DNA from: Bog-473 sp963779735
GTDB taxonomy: Bacteria > Actinomycetota > Acidimicrobiia > Acidimicrobiales > RAAP-2
Length of the DNA: 64,000 nt
NCBI GenBank assembly: GCA_963779735.1
Contig: CAVZZJ010000004.1
Location: forward strand, 930,001-994,000
Direction: 5' to 3'
The position numbers were made by a program, and so were the translations under genes. Below the pieces are notes generated by a model. The model was given only the letters and a program-made list of their open reading frames with translations. It was not told the origin of the DNA and ran no database searches. The stretch's first letter is position 1. Each line of letters starts with the position of its first letter. Positions 1 to 8,819 of this stretch are shown here, one piece after another.

Positions 1-1584
1 CACGTCCGCCATCATGATGGGTGGCGCGTGCAGGTGGGTCAGGGTGGGGGAGGGCCCGACCACGTCGGTGGCCATCTCCAGCGCGTCGTTCAACGACGAC
101 GCCGGGGAGAACCCGAGACGTCGCACGGCCTTGGGGTCGCCGCCGACGACGATGACCCGGCCCAGGTGCTCCAACGCGTGGGCGCACCAGTACCACATGT
201 AGAAGGGGTGCACGCCGTGGTAGGCGTGGCCGGTCCGGTAGAGGTGGATGTACCACGGGTCGGTGGCGAACGACTCCTCGAACTGCTTGTGGATGGCCAC
301 CGGGTCGACCGTCTGGGTGAGCACCTGCTCGTAGAAGTCGATGTAGCTGGGGTGATGCCCGGGATGGAACTCGGGACGGGTCGGGTGGCGCAGGATCAGC
401 ACGCCGCCCTCGCGCACCAAGGGCTTGCCCCGGTAGAGGTTGAAGAAGTAGCCCAGCCCGAGGCACGCCACCAGGATCGGGTTCATGATGGAGTTCACGT
501 TGTAGGGGCAGATGTAGGGCAACCCCATCGTCAAGATGTCGGTCTGCCCCTGGACGTCGACGCCCTGTTGTTTCCATACGTTCTCGGTGGTGAGGGCGTG
601 CACCGCCTCGACCTCACCGGCTTGCACCGAGGTCATGGCGTGCGGCGACGCGATGGAGTGGAAGATCTGCCGGGCCAGCCGGGGCGGCACCCCCCGCAGC
701 GAAGCGGACGAGGCGGCATAGGTGGCGCGGTCCCGCAGGTTCCACTCCCACTCGCGCTTCTGCAAGAAGGCGAACGACGACGGGAAGGTGTTGGTGTTGA
801 GCGTGGTCTCGATCTGGAAGACCCGGACCCCGGCATCGGCGATGTACCGCCCCATGCGCCAGTTCGAGGTGTGCAGCTCCGAGGCGGGGGCGTCCATGAA
901 GGAGCGGGAGTGTTGCATCGTCTGGGGGTTGTGGTGATGCCGCAGGCTGCGGTAGCTGGCCAGCCCGGTGGCCACGCTCTTGTGGCCGCCGTCCATGGCC
1001 ACCAGGTTGATGTTGACGTAGACCAGCAGGTCCGAGGTGGCTGCCCGCTTGTTGATCTCGACGTCCTCGCCCAGTTCGGTCTGCCCGAGGTGGATGAGGT
1101 TGTCGGGGTCTTCGGCGTCGTGTTGGGTGAGGAGTCCGTGCGGGGCGAAGGCGTCGTAAATCCGATCCCCGAGGGCGTGGCGGAGCTCGGCCTCGGTCAT
1201 GCGCCGGTGCAGGGCGAGGGCGGCGATGAGCACGACGTCGTCGACCCCGGCATCGGCGGCCAGGTCGAGCACCGTCTCTATGACCATCTGGCGGATGTCG
1301 GGCGCCTCCATGGGCGGCAGGGGGAGCGAGACGTCGTCGAAGCAGATCGTCAGCTTCATGCCGGCGTGGAGTAGGGCCGGCAGGGGATCGCGGTCGCCCA
1401 CGGGATGGAGCAGGGCGTGCCGAACAGCGGCGTAGGGGTCGTCGAGTGCCTTCATCGGCTCCGGTGCGTAGACCACCCGGCTGCCCTCGGGGAGGGTCTC
1501 GAGCGTGAAGCCCTCGCCGTTCCAGAAGAGCGTCGGGGGCGTGGACTTGTCCACCTCGAGGACGAATCCGGGACGGCGGCTCAT
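1..1584 (-). CDS. LarA-like (DUF2088) protein, 3' end outside window
   Basis: The frame is open from the ATG at 1584 to the left edge, 528 codons without a stop. It matches the nickel-dependent lactate racemase (LarA/DUF2088) family: an FDD-V-S-L-P segment near residues 82-87, corresponding to the nucleotide-binding DD-x-TRP stretch of LarA, and an HDAEDPDNLIHLG segment near residue 154. The residues after DD are not the canonical TRP, so substrate and activity are open. LarA itself is about 425 residues, so this is a longer relative. Its ATG overlaps the stop of the upstream dehydrogenase (ATGA), which implies translational coupling in one leftward operon. Confidence 0.8.
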   Translation of the reverse strand, partial: MSRRPGFVLEVDKSTPPTLFWNGEGFTLETLPEGSRVVYAPEPMKALDDPYAAVRHALLHPVGDRDPLPALLHAGMKLTICFDDVSLPLPPMEAPDIRQMVIETVLDLAADAGVDDVVLIAALALHRRMTEAELRHALGDRIYDAFAPHGLLTQHDAEDPDNLIHLGQTELGEDVEINKRAATSDLLVYVNINLVAMDGGHKSVATGLASYRSLRHHHNPQTMQHSRSFMDAPASELHTSNWRMGRYIADAGVRVFQIETTLNTNTFPSSFAFLQKREWEWNLRDRATYAASSASLRGVPPRLARQIFHSIASPHAMTSVQAGEVEAVHALTTENVWKQQGVDVQGQTDILTMGLPYICPYNVNSIMNPILVACLGLGYFFNLYRGKPLVREGGVLILRHPTRPEFHPGHHPSYIDFYEQVLTQTVDPVAIHKQFEESFATDPWYIHLYRTGHAYHGVHPFYMWYWCAHALEHLGRVIVVGGDPKAVRRLGFSPASSLNDALEMATDVVGPSPTLTHLHAPPIMMADV

Positions 1585-2912
1585 CGGGTGTGTCCTTTCG
1601 TGATGTCGAAGGCGATCTTGACGGCGCCGCGGCGACCGGCGGCGCCGGCGTGGGCCACGGCCTCCTCGAACCGGGTGAGCGGGTACGTGGCCGAGACGAG
1701 GCGGCCGGTCGATTGGGCGGCCACCACTTCGAAGGCGAGGGCGAACGTGGTCATCTCCTCCACCTCGGCGGCCGCGGTGGACCTGGCCGCGGTGGACCTG
1801 GCCGCGGTGGACCTGGCCGGGGTGGATTTGGCCGCGACCGGTGTGGGGACGGCCTCAGTGCCGTAGGCGTAGGCGCCGGCGAGACGGACCTCGCGGTGCC
1901 AGAGCGGCGCCAGGTCGAGGGTCACCCGGCCCGGCATGCCGACCAAGGCGACGGTGCCCCGGGGGCGGACCATGGCGATGGACTGTGCGATCGACTCGGC
2001 GCTGCCCACGCAGTCGATGACCACGTCGGCCCCTCCGGACAACGTGGCCGTCTCGCCCGGCACGCCACCGAAGGAGAGGGAGCGGCTTTGCCGGCGCACG
2101 GCGCGCGGCAGCTGATCGGGAGCGAGGGCCTCGGTGGCCCCCAGCTCGCGAGCGAGCCGTTGCTGGTGGCCGTACTTGGCGCCGACCAGCAGCGCCCGCG
2201 GGGCGGGGCAGCGCCCGGTGGTGGCCAGGTGGGCCAGCGCAGCCGTGACCATGAGCCCCACCGTGCCCGCGCCGAGCACGGCGACGAGGTCGCCCTCCGA
2301 GATGCCCGAGCGGAGCACGGCGTGCACGGCGCAGGCCACCGGCTCGGTGGTGACCGCGTCGGCGTCGCTCAGCCCTTCGGGGACGGCGAACAGCTGGCTC
2401 GAGTGTGCCACCAGCCCGGTGGTGGACCACCCGCCGCCGGTGTCGGCGCAGTAGCCGGTCTGCAGACCGGGCCGGATGTGCCCGAAGGCCAGGTGACCGC
2501 AGTTGCCAACCTGCCCGGCCCCGCACCACGCGCAGGGCGGTGTGATGCCGCGGGCGGCGCAGCCCAGCACCGGCTGGAGCACGACCCGGGTGCCGGCCAC
2601 CAGGGTGACGCCCCCGGCGCCGATGGCGTCGCCGGAGAGCGTCCCGACGACCTCGTGCCCCGGGACGAAGGGGAAGGAGACGATGTCCTCGAAGTAGCGC
2701 GAGCTGCGCCCGTCCAGGGTGGCCAGGTCCGAGCCGCAGATCCCGGACAGCACGGGGTCGACATGGGTCCAGCCCTCGCCGGGCAGGGAGGGGGCGTCGT
2801 GCTCGACCAGGCGCAGCGGTCCGACTGCGGCGCCGCGCCCGGAGCCGAAGCTCGAGGCGATGCGAGCCGCGGCGAAGCGGGGCAGGGACCGCTCGAAGAG
2901 GAGGGTGGTCAT
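1581..2912 (-). CDS. Zinc-dependent alcohol dehydrogenase family (MDR) protein
   Basis: A 443-residue medium-chain dehydrogenase/reductase. Visible features are the catalytic zinc segment G-I-C-G-S-D followed by P-G-H-E-V-V-G, a cysteine-rich structural zinc loop (C-x-A-R-G-I-T-P-P-C-A-W-C, then C-G), and a Rossmann glycine motif A-V-L-G-A-G-T-V-G. It should oxidise or reduce an alcohol/aldehyde with NAD(P); the substrate is unknown. Fatty alcohol or aldehyde is a reasonable guess because the upstream gene, ending 10 bp away, has an acyl-reductase domain. A low-complexity insertion rich in A-A-R-S-T near the C-terminus comes from a 15-bp tandem DNA repeat and is not typical of the family. Confidence 0.85.
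   Translation of the reverse strand: MTTLLFERSLPRFAAARIASSFGSGRGAAVGPLRLVEHDAPSLPGEGWTHVDPVLSGICGSDLATLDGRSSRYFEDIVSFPFVPGHEVVGTLSGDAIGAGGVTLVAGTRVVLQPVLGCAARGITPPCAWCGAGQVGNCGHLAFGHIRPGLQTGYCADTGGGWSTTGLVAHSSQLFAVPEGLSDADAVTTEPVACAVHAVLRSGISEGDLVAVLGAGTVGLMVTAALAHLATTGRCPAPRALLVGAKYGHQQRLARELGATEALAPDQLPRAVRRQSRSLSFGGVPGETATLSGGADVVIDCVGSAESIAQSIAMVRPRGTVALVGMPGRVTLDLAPLWHREVRLAGAYAYGTEAVPTPVAAKSTPARSTAARSTAARSTAAAEVEEMTTFALAFEVVAAQSTGRLVSATYPLTRFEEAVAHAGAAGRRGAVKIAFDITKGHTR
1771..1830. repeat. 15-bp tandem repeat inside the dehydrogenase gene
   Basis: Four consecutive 15-bp units; the first three are identical (GCCGCGGTGGACCTG on the plus strand) and the fourth differs at three bases. The unit length is a multiple of three, so copy number changes keep the frame and only lengthen an S-T-A-A-R linker. 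Confidence 0.9.
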
Positions 2913-2922
2913 GTGCGCCGTC

Positions 2923-5307
2923 TCATGTAGCGGTCACCGCCTTGGGCGACCTGACGTCGAAGGGCCCCAGGGGCAGGGGTCGGTGCGAGCCGCCCTTCGC
3001 CTTGGACCAGTGCTCCACGTGCCATCCCCGCCGGCGAGCGATGGCGGCCAGGCGCGCCTCGGGGTTGACGGCGACGGGGAACCCGACCGCTTCGAGCATG
3101 GCCAGGTCGCTGGCCGAGTCGGCGTACGCCACCGACTCCTCGAGCGAGAGGTCGTGCGCGTGGGCGTAGTCCGCCAGCACCAGGGCGCGGGCCTCCCCGA
3201 TGGGGGGGAGGTTGGTGAGGTGCCCGGTCAGCAGGCCGTTGCGCTCTTCCATCTGGGCGCAGACGATGTCATCGAAGAGCGGCCGCACCGGCTCAATGAT
3301 GAAGTCGAGCGCGCCAGTGATCAGCAGGGTGCGATGGCCCAGGGCGCGATGGGCCCGCACCCGGGCGAACCCCTCGGGGAAGGAGCGGGTCAAGAGCTGC
3401 GTGTGGAAGAGCTCCCACGAGTCGGCGCGCAGCTGGGCGATGGGGGCGTCGGCGAACCGGCGGTAGAAGGACCGCAGGAAGTCGCCCCGGTCGCGCCGGT
3501 CGAGGGCCAACAGCGACGGCGCCTGGCGCAGCAGGTCGGCGACGAACTTGGCCCGGCGGGCGACCGGGAGATGGCGGCTGGCCAGCCAGGCGTAGGTGTC
3601 GACCACGTTCGACGCCATCAGGGTGTGCTCCAGGTCGAAGACGGCCAGATGCCGGTCGCCCGACAGGATGGCCCGCCGGGCCCGCTCGGGGCGCTTCTCG
3701 ACCACCGAGCGGCCCGACGTCGTGCGCACCCGGGCGTGCTCGACCACCGACGGCAGGTGGACGTTGTGGACGTAGTGGTCCCAGTCGATGACACCGGGAT
3801 CGAAGCAGAACGCCGTGTGGTCCTCGTCGTCGAAGGTGTCCCACAGCGCGAGGAGCCGGTCGACGCGGTAGCGGGCGTCGGTCTCGGTGTACGCGCCGTA
3901 GAGCTCGACGTAGCCGAGCGCTCGCTTGGCCAGCGCGTGGCGATCCTCGATCCGGGCGGCCAGCTCGGCCTGCTTGCCCCGCACGGGCAGCGTCGTCAAG
4001 AGCCGCTCGACGATGGTCATGGCCTGATCGGCCCGCCGCAGCTGGCGTTGGACCCGCCCGCGGCCGGGAAAAGACCACTCGGGCACGCTGATCGGCTGCC
4101 CCCGGTCGTCGTACAGCGGGTTGCGGCTGAACCAGTCCTCGGCCAGGTCGACCAGATGACCGTAGGGGAAGGGGTTCCGCACGCCCGAGGCCACGTGGTA
4201 GACCGTCGGACCGCCCGGGTCGGGGCCGTGCGCGGCCACGCCGAGGATGGCGGCCACCACCAGGTCCACCGGGATGACATCGATGATGCCCTCGGGGACG
4301 CCGGGAAACTCGCGCAGCAGGCCGCGGGCGTAGGAGACGATGATCGGTTCGGCCATGCGGAAGCCGCGGATCCAGCCCGGCCGGGGTTCCGCCAGCGCCG
4401 ACTCAATGATGGAGGGCCGTACGAAGGTGATCGGCACCGTCCCGGCCCACCTGGAGACCAGTGCCTGCTCTCCCAAGGCCTTGGTGAAGGGGTAGGCATC
4501 GGGCCAGCCCAGTGAGAGGGCGCGGGCCGTGCCGGCATCGACCAGCTCGCGGCGCACCCACTCTTCTCGGACCTTCTCGGCGCGGGCGGCGATCAGATGT
4601 TCCCCGGCCCCGCCGATCTCGGACCGGGCCTCCTTGGTGAAGCCTTTCAGTCGATCAGGACGGCGGGAGGCCGCCTGCAGGTCGTCGCGCAGGCGGCGGG
4701 CGGCAGTGACCTCTTCCTCCCAGTCGATGTCCAGCGTGAACCGGTTCTCGGAGAGCAGCTCCTCCTTGGCCTCACCCTGGTGGGTGCTGGCTACGTACGC
4801 CGTCGACACGGAGATCAGGTGAGCGGCCGAGCCGGTGGCCACCATGGCTTCGGCGACCCGGGCGGGACCGAGCAAGTTGATCTCGACGGCCTGGGTGAGG
4901 GGGGCGTCGAAGGAGACGGTGGCGGCCGAGTGGATGACGATGTCGCTGGCGGCCAGGGCGGCCCGGCCCCCGTCGTCCAGCCCGAGGCCCTCCTGCCCCA
5001 CGTCGCCGGACACGGCACGGACCCGGCGGGCCACCTCCCCGGCGAAGCCGTCGCCGAGCTCGTTCCGGAGGCGGTCGAAGCAGTCGTTGCGGATCACCTC
5101 GCGGGCCAGCCGCGCCGCGGCATCGGCCCGCCGGCCGGGGCGGACGAGTACGGTTATCTCGGCGTCCTCCACGCAGCGCAGGATGCGTTCGACCAGCGCA
5201 GTGCCTAAAAATCCGGTGGCACCGGTAATGAAGAAACGCTGGGCACGGAGGTCCCGGGCGATCGGCACGGGAATTGTCGAGCATCCGACACCGATGTTGT
5301 CTACCAT
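2923..5307 (-). CDS. Fatty-acyl-CoA reductase-like SDR fused to HAD-IB domain
   Basis: A 794-residue two-domain protein. The N-terminal part is an extended short-chain dehydrogenase of the fatty-acyl reductase type: nucleotide motif T-G-A-T-G-F-L-G near residue 29, S-T-A-Y-V-A-S, and a Y-P-F-T-K catalytic pair. The C-terminal 230 residues resemble SerB-type HAD-IB phosphatases (F-D-L-E-H-T-L, L-I-T-G-A-L-D-F, Y-A-D-S-A-S-D-L-A-M-L). The HAD motif I reads D-x-E where D-x-D is expected, so phosphatase activity is doubtful. I chose the ATG at 5307 because the Rossmann fold starts soon after; the frame stays open to 5550 but that extension is low complexity and overlaps the divergent regulator. 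First gene of the leftward operon. Confidence 0.8.
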   Translation of the reverse strand: MVDNIGVGCSTIPVPIARDLRAQRFFITGATGFLGTALVERILRCVEDAEITVLVRPGRRADAAARLAREVIRNDCFDRLRNELGDGFAGEVARRVRAVSGDVGQEGLGLDDGGRAALAASDIVIHSAATVSFDAPLTQAVEINLLGPARVAEAMVATGSAAHLISVSTAYVASTHQGEAKEELLSENRFTLDIDWEEEVTAARRLRDDLQAASRRPDRLKGFTKEARSEIGGAGEHLIAARAEKVREEWVRRELVDAGTARALSLGWPDAYPFTKALGEQALVSRWAGTVPITFVRPSIIESALAEPRPGWIRGFRMAEPIIVSYARGLLREFPGVPEGIIDVIPVDLVVAAILGVAAHGPDPGGPTVYHVASGVRNPFPYGHLVDLAEDWFSRNPLYDDRGQPISVPEWSFPGRGRVQRQLRRADQAMTIVERLLTTLPVRGKQAELAARIEDRHALAKRALGYVELYGAYTETDARYRVDRLLALWDTFDDEDHTAFCFDPGVIDWDHYVHNVHLPSVVEHARVRTTSGRSVVEKRPERARRAILSGDRHLAVFDLEHTLMASNVVDTYAWLASRHLPVARRAKFVADLLRQAPSLLALDRRDRGDFLRSFYRRFADAPIAQLRADSWELFHTQLLTRSFPEGFARVRAHRALGHRTLLITGALDFIIEPVRPLFDDIVCAQMEERNGLLTGHLTNLPPIGEARALVLADYAHAHDLSLEESVAYADSASDLAMLEAVGFPVAVNPEARLAAIARRRGWHVEHWSKAKGGSHRPLPLGPFDVRSPKAVTAT

Positions 5308-5313
5308 TTGGTA
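5302..5313. promoter_or_regulatory. Palindromic operator candidate between divergent starts
   Basis: TACCA-TT-TGGTA is an inverted repeat with 5-bp arms that spans the ATG of the reductase gene and ends 2 bp before the GTG at 5315 assigned to the TetR gene. The location suits autoregulation and repression of the operon by the TetR protein; this is inference from position and symmetry only. Confidence 0.4.
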
Positions 5314-5314
5314 A

Positions 5315-6103
5315 GTGAACACGACTGGCATGACCGGGGGGTCCGTCCCGGGGCCGGGCCGCGTCGGGGAGCGGCCGGACGCGGTGAGCGGCGGCACGGT
5401 GTCGACGGGCAGCTCGAAGACGACGGGCAGCGGGAAGGTGTCGACCGGGGACGGGAACGGGGCGACGAGCGGGCGGCCGGCGGCGACGGTGGGTCGCCCC
5501 GTATCGACGAGCGACCGCATCCTCGACGCGGCGCTGGCCTCGTTCGCCACCCGCGGCTACGACGCCACTTCGCTGGACGCCCTCGCCAAGGTGCTCGAGC
5601 TGACCAAGCAGAGCATCTTGTACTGGTTCCCCTCCAAGGACGCCGTGCTCGAGGCGGTGATCGCCCGCAGTGCCGCCGACCTGTCGGCTGCGCTGGAGAC
5701 CGCTCTGCAGGGCGCCGGCGCCGGGTGGGTGCGCGTCGAAGCCGTGGTCCGCTCGGTCTTCCGGCTGGCAGCGCGTCAGCCGGAGCTGCTCGGTCTGTTG
5801 CGGGAGGTATCGAGGCTGGGCCCACCTGCGGCGACCCAGATGACCATGGCGCTCGAGCCCCTGGTCCGCCGCGCCTCCTCCTTCCTGGAGGCCGAGATGG
5901 ACGCGGGCACCATGCGCCGGCACGACCCCCGGCTGCTGCTCCTGGCCATCTACTCCACGGTGATCGGCATGGTGACCGAGGTCGAGGTCCTGCGCGCGCT
6001 GGGCGAGGAGCCCACGGCCCGCTCTCTCGTACGCCGGCGCACCGACGTGCTCGCGCTGCTGCGCTCCGCCCTGGTAATCCCCGTCGAGGGCCCGACGGGC
6101 TGA
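5315..6103 (+). CDS. TetR/AcrR family transcriptional regulator
   Basis: Up to 262 residues. The helix-turn-helix region begins at about residue 67 (S-D-R-I-L-D-A-A-L-A-S-F-A) and continues through T-S-L-D-A-L-A-K to L-Y-W-F-P-S-K-D, the standard TetR pattern; the remainder is the ligand-binding domain. The first 60 or so residues are glycine/threonine-rich low complexity and may be untranslated: a GTG just before the helix-turn-helix (about 5489) is an alternative start. It is divergent from the reductase operon, which it probably controls. Confidence 0.85.
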   Translation: MNTTGMTGGSVPGPGRVGERPDAVSGGTVSTGSSKTTGSGKVSTGDGNGATSGRPAATVGRPVSTSDRILDAALASFATRGYDATSLDALAKVLELTKQSILYWFPSKDAVLEAVIARSAADLSAALETALQGAGAGWVRVEAVVRSVFRLAARQPELLGLLREVSRLGPPAATQMTMALEPLVRRASSFLEAEMDAGTMRRHDPRLLLLAIYSTVIGMVTEVEVLRALGEEPTARSLVRRRTDVLALLRSALVIPVEGPTG

Positions 6104-6116
6104 GCGTCGGTCGGCC

Positions 6117-6755
6117 CTACTCGGCCGGCTTGGCCACCTTGCGGCGGGGTGCGGCCTTGGGGGTGTAGCGCTTGTTGGCCGTCGGGGGCTTGCGCTCGGC
6201 CGTCGTGGTCGCTGAGGCGCTCGCCGCCCGCTTGCGCTCGCTTCGGCTCGGTCGGGTCGCCGCCTCCCGCGCCGCCTGCTTGGCGTTCGGAGTGCCGAAC
6301 TTCTGGATCCGGTAGGCCCGCAGCATGAGCCAGCCGCCGCAGATGATGACCCCGAGGCCGAGCGGCGCGAAGACCAACGTGAAGGCGAAGCCACAGAGGA
6401 AGAGGGAGAACGCCACCAGCGTGCGCCGGCGACGCCGCACACCCTCGAACCCGACGAGGCACACGGCCACCACGATGGCTCCGAGCAGCAGGTAGGTGTC
6501 CGAGATGGGCACGACGCGGATGTGGTCGACCCCGTGGATCTTCTGCGTCACCTTGCGGGTGGGGTGGTCCGCGGCCAGGTAGATCACTATGATCGACCCG
6601 ATCAGGGCGACCAGGGTCAGCGCCGCCTTGGACCACTTGACCTCGGTCGGATCGAGGCCGGTCATGGCCGCACGGCGCTCCGCCGGGGTCAGTACGCCAT
6701 CGGGCTCGGGAGCCGGCACAACCTTGCCGTCCTTGCTATTCGAAGCCGATGCCAT
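6117..6755 (-). CDS. Membrane protein of unknown function with basic tail
   Basis: 212 residues. A short acidic N-terminus is followed by about four hydrophobic segments (near residues 43-62, 83-102, 112-130 and 131-150) and a long, lysine/arginine/alanine-rich C-terminal tail that should lie in the cytoplasm. I recognise no catalytic motif. It is convergent with the TetR gene, 13 bp away, and sits just outside the tRNA that marks the island boundary. Confidence 0.7.
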   Translation of the reverse strand: MASASNSKDGKVVPAPEPDGVLTPAERRAAMTGLDPTEVKWSKAALTLVALIGSIIVIYLAADHPTRKVTQKIHGVDHIRVVPISDTYLLLGAIVVAVCLVGFEGVRRRRRTLVAFSLFLCGFAFTLVFAPLGLGVIICGGWLMLRAYRIQKFGTPNAKQAAREAATRPSRSERKRAASASATTTAERKPPTANKRYTPKAAPRRKVAKPAE

Positions 6756-6852
6756 GTGCCTACGAGGGTACCCGTCCCGTCTGCCCCACCCAAATCACTG
6801 GGCTATCCTCGGCCCTCCGGGGTCTGGCATGCGTGGTTGACCCGCCCGACCC

Positions 6853-6929
6853 GGGCGCTTAGCTCAGCTGGTTAGAGCGCAGCCTTCACACGGCTGAGGT
6901 CGTGGGTTCGAGTCCCGCAGCGCCCACCA
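6853..6929 (+). tRNA. tRNA-Val (anticodon CAC)
   Basis: A full cloverleaf can be drawn: acceptor GGGCGCT/AGCGCCC, D stem GCTC/GAGC, anticodon stem CAGCC/GGCTG around loop TTCACAC (anticodon CAC), T arm GTGGG-TTCGAGT-CCCGC, discriminator A and encoded CCA at 6927-6929. Its 3' part is the probable integration site of the element that starts here. Confidence 0.95.
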
Positions 6930-8215
6930 TCTTCTCCCTGGTCAGGAGCTATGAAAGGGAGGACGTCGGCGTCCGATTCGGAAACTTCGTCCGTCATTCG
7001 TCCGTCAGAGTTTGAGGAGGTCTTCATCTCGGCCCCATCCTCAGGCACCTTCTCCGCAGAGGTAATGCGAAGAATGAGTGCATCGAGACGGTCAGCGACC
7101 TCACGGTCGGCTTCTGGGAACAGATGCCCGTAGCGGTCCTGAGTAAAGCTGGCCGAGGTGTGTCCAGCCCGCCTCGACACCTCGAGCGGATTGGCTCCCG
7201 TCTTGATCCAGAGGGCCACGGCGGTGTGGCGAAGATCGTGCGGCCGAAGGGGCACGAGCCCTGCCGTAATGACGGCTGGTCTCCAGAATCGCTGCCGCCA
7301 CAGAGGTACCCGGATGGGGCCTCCATCGGGGGCTTGGAAGACGAAGGCGTCTGGATCGGCTGGCGTGAACCTCTCCATGTGATCGACAAGGATCTTCATG
7401 ACCGAGGCCGGAAGCGTCACTGAACGACGACCTGCTTTTGTCTTTGGCTGTCCGTACGTGAGCTGGCCCTCTAGCTCCACCACTATCTCGGCCACGTTCA
7501 CCCTGGCATTCAACGTGTCCACACGAGAACGCCGAAGTCCGGCAAGCTCGCCGATCCGAAGACCCCCGTAGGCGGCCACAAGGATGAGCGCCTTGTACCT
7601 CTCGTCGATTGACTGGGCCAGGGTGTCAACTTGGGCGGGTGTCAGGAACCTCATTTCCTTGACCTCGACGCTCGGTAACTTGACTCCGGTGGATGGATTG
7701 GTTTTGCGCTTGCCCGCTCTGACCGCCGCCGCCATGATCTTGCTGAGGATGAGGTATGCCTTCACTGTGGTCGCCGCACCTAATGGTCTTGATGTTCGTT
7801 CAGGTTGCTCGGCGATGTCCCACCACGGGATCGGACCCTTGGAAGTAAGCCGAGAGACCCACTTCTGTACAGCAATGAAATCGATCTCACCGAGGGTTAA
7901 GTCCCCGAAGGTGGGCAAGAGGTCGCGCTCCAAGTAGTCAAGATCACGGACCTTGGTTGATGGACGAAGATCGACGAGGGTCGTCTTCCAGGTCTCGGCC
8001 CAGTCTTTGAATCTCACTCGGGATTCGTCAGGATCAAACCATTCATGCCGTACCAGGTCGGCGACATTGGTTTTTAGCCACCTCTCCGCATCAACCTTCC
8101 TTTCAAACCGCTTAGTACGCTCACGGCCGTCTGGTGCGGTAAACCGAGCCTGCCAGCGAACCGTGACCTTGCCGGTTACTGCCGATCTGTACGTCCTCTT
8201 TTGTATGTGTGCCAT
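6872..8215 (-). CDS. Tyrosine-type site-specific integrase
   Basis: 447 residues with a phage-integrase layout: N-terminal DNA-binding regions, core-binding domain, then a catalytic domain showing G-L-R-I-G-E-L (first Arg), H-D-L-R-H-T-A (His/Arg), R-A-G-H-T (His) and the Tyr in Q-D-R-Y-G-H-L-F. The last 18 residues (G-G-R-C-G-T-R-T-H-D-L-S-R-V-K-A-A-L) and the stop are encoded by the antisense strand of the tRNA, so the C-terminus depends on the integrated state. The ATG at 8215 lies 1 bp after the stop of the upstream gene, so the two are co-transcribed. Confidence 0.93.
   Translation of the reverse strand: MAHIQKRTYRSAVTGKVTVRWQARFTAPDGRERTKRFERKVDAERWLKTNVADLVRHEWFDPDESRVRFKDWAETWKTTLVDLRPSTKVRDLDYLERDLLPTFGDLTLGEIDFIAVQKWVSRLTSKGPIPWWDIAEQPERTSRPLGAATTVKAYLILSKIMAAAVRAGKRKTNPSTGVKLPSVEVKEMRFLTPAQVDTLAQSIDERYKALILVAAYGGLRIGELAGLRRSRVDTLNARVNVAEIVVELEGQLTYGQPKTKAGRRSVTLPASVMKILVDHMERFTPADPDAFVFQAPDGGPIRVPLWRQRFWRPAVITAGLVPLRPHDLRHTAVALWIKTGANPLEVSRRAGHTSASFTQDRYGHLFPEADREVADRLDALILRITSAEKVPEDGAEMKTSSNSDGRMTDEVSESDADVLPFIAPDQGEDGGRCGTRTHDLSRVKAAL
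6907..6929. other. Probable attL core in the tRNA-Val 3' end
   Basis: The 3' half of the tRNA (TTCGAGTCCCGCAGCGCCC plus ACCA) directly abuts and overlaps the antisense integrase gene, the usual arrangement for tRNA-integrating elements. The exact core boundaries cannot be set because no second copy was found in the window. Confidence 0.55.
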
Positions 8216-8216
8216 T

Positions 8217-8765
8217 TCAGTCCGACGGGCTTTCCAAGTATCTCTCTAGCTTGTATTCGGCAATGGGTTCCGCAAGCTCGTCATACAGATCACGAGTGAT
8301 GTGGCCACGTAATGCCTGCAGACTGCGGGCCGAGGATGGTTTTGGCTTTACGGCCCTAATCCTGAAGTCTCGTTCACGGGTCAGTGACCAATGCCATAGC
8401 TCATAGGCAATCAAACAAAGGTCCTCCACAGGGAGACCAAACTTACGAGCTGCTTTCTGCTCAGCGTCCCCCCTTGAATCCTGCTCGACCCAAAGGCTCT
8501 CCTGTTCCTCGGCCACTCGCTCCATGAGGTCGACGTCCTTACCTATATGTATTCCTCTCTGACGGTAGAGGCGTCTTCGCACCTCATCGATTACCGTCTC
8601 CCGAGAGCCACTCTCGTCGGCCAGAATCGCCCTTACGTCTTTGAGCCCCAGTTCCGTGTCCTGGTTGATGGCGACTGGCCCTTTACCGGAGAGGAGTTGC
8701 TTTAGACCGCCGACGACCACGGCCAGTAGGACCACCTCTGCAAAATCAAGGGTCTTGTTCCCCAA
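8217..8765 (-). CDS. Hypothetical protein co-transcribed with the integrase
   Basis: About 183 residues. One hydrophobic stretch near the start (E-V-V-L-L-A-V-V-V-G-G-L) is followed by a charged helical region and a C-terminal part with W-H-W and many arginines. I do not recognise the family. The frame is open up to 9104 but that extension is basic, irregular and antisense to the gene at 8820, so a TTG at 8765 is the better start; no ATG or GTG occurs nearby. Being 1 bp upstream of the integrase it could help element maintenance or excision, which is a guess from position. Confidence 0.5.
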   Translation of the reverse strand: MGNKTLDFAEVVLLAVVVGGLKQLLSGKGPVAINQDTELGLKDVRAILADESGSRETVIDEVRRRLYRQRGIHIGKDVDLMERVAEEQESLWVEQDSRGDAEQKAARKFGLPVEDLCLIAYELWHWSLTRERDFRIRAVKPKPSSARSLQALRGHITRDLYDELAEPIAEYKLERYLESPSD

Positions 8766-8819
8766 CTCAACTGCCGCTACCGATGAGCGTGATGGCTCGT
8801 GTAAAGAGCTCCGAGGGTA

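Noticed and set aside
28..1374. 448-codon plus-strand frame
   Set aside because: It is the antisense shadow of the LarA-like gene, low complexity (V/G/D/R-rich) and matches no family; GC-rich DNA makes such frames common.
1590..4515. Two long plus-strand frames of about 446 and 598 codons
   Set aside because: Both are antisense to the dehydrogenase and reductase genes, whose domains are unmistakable.
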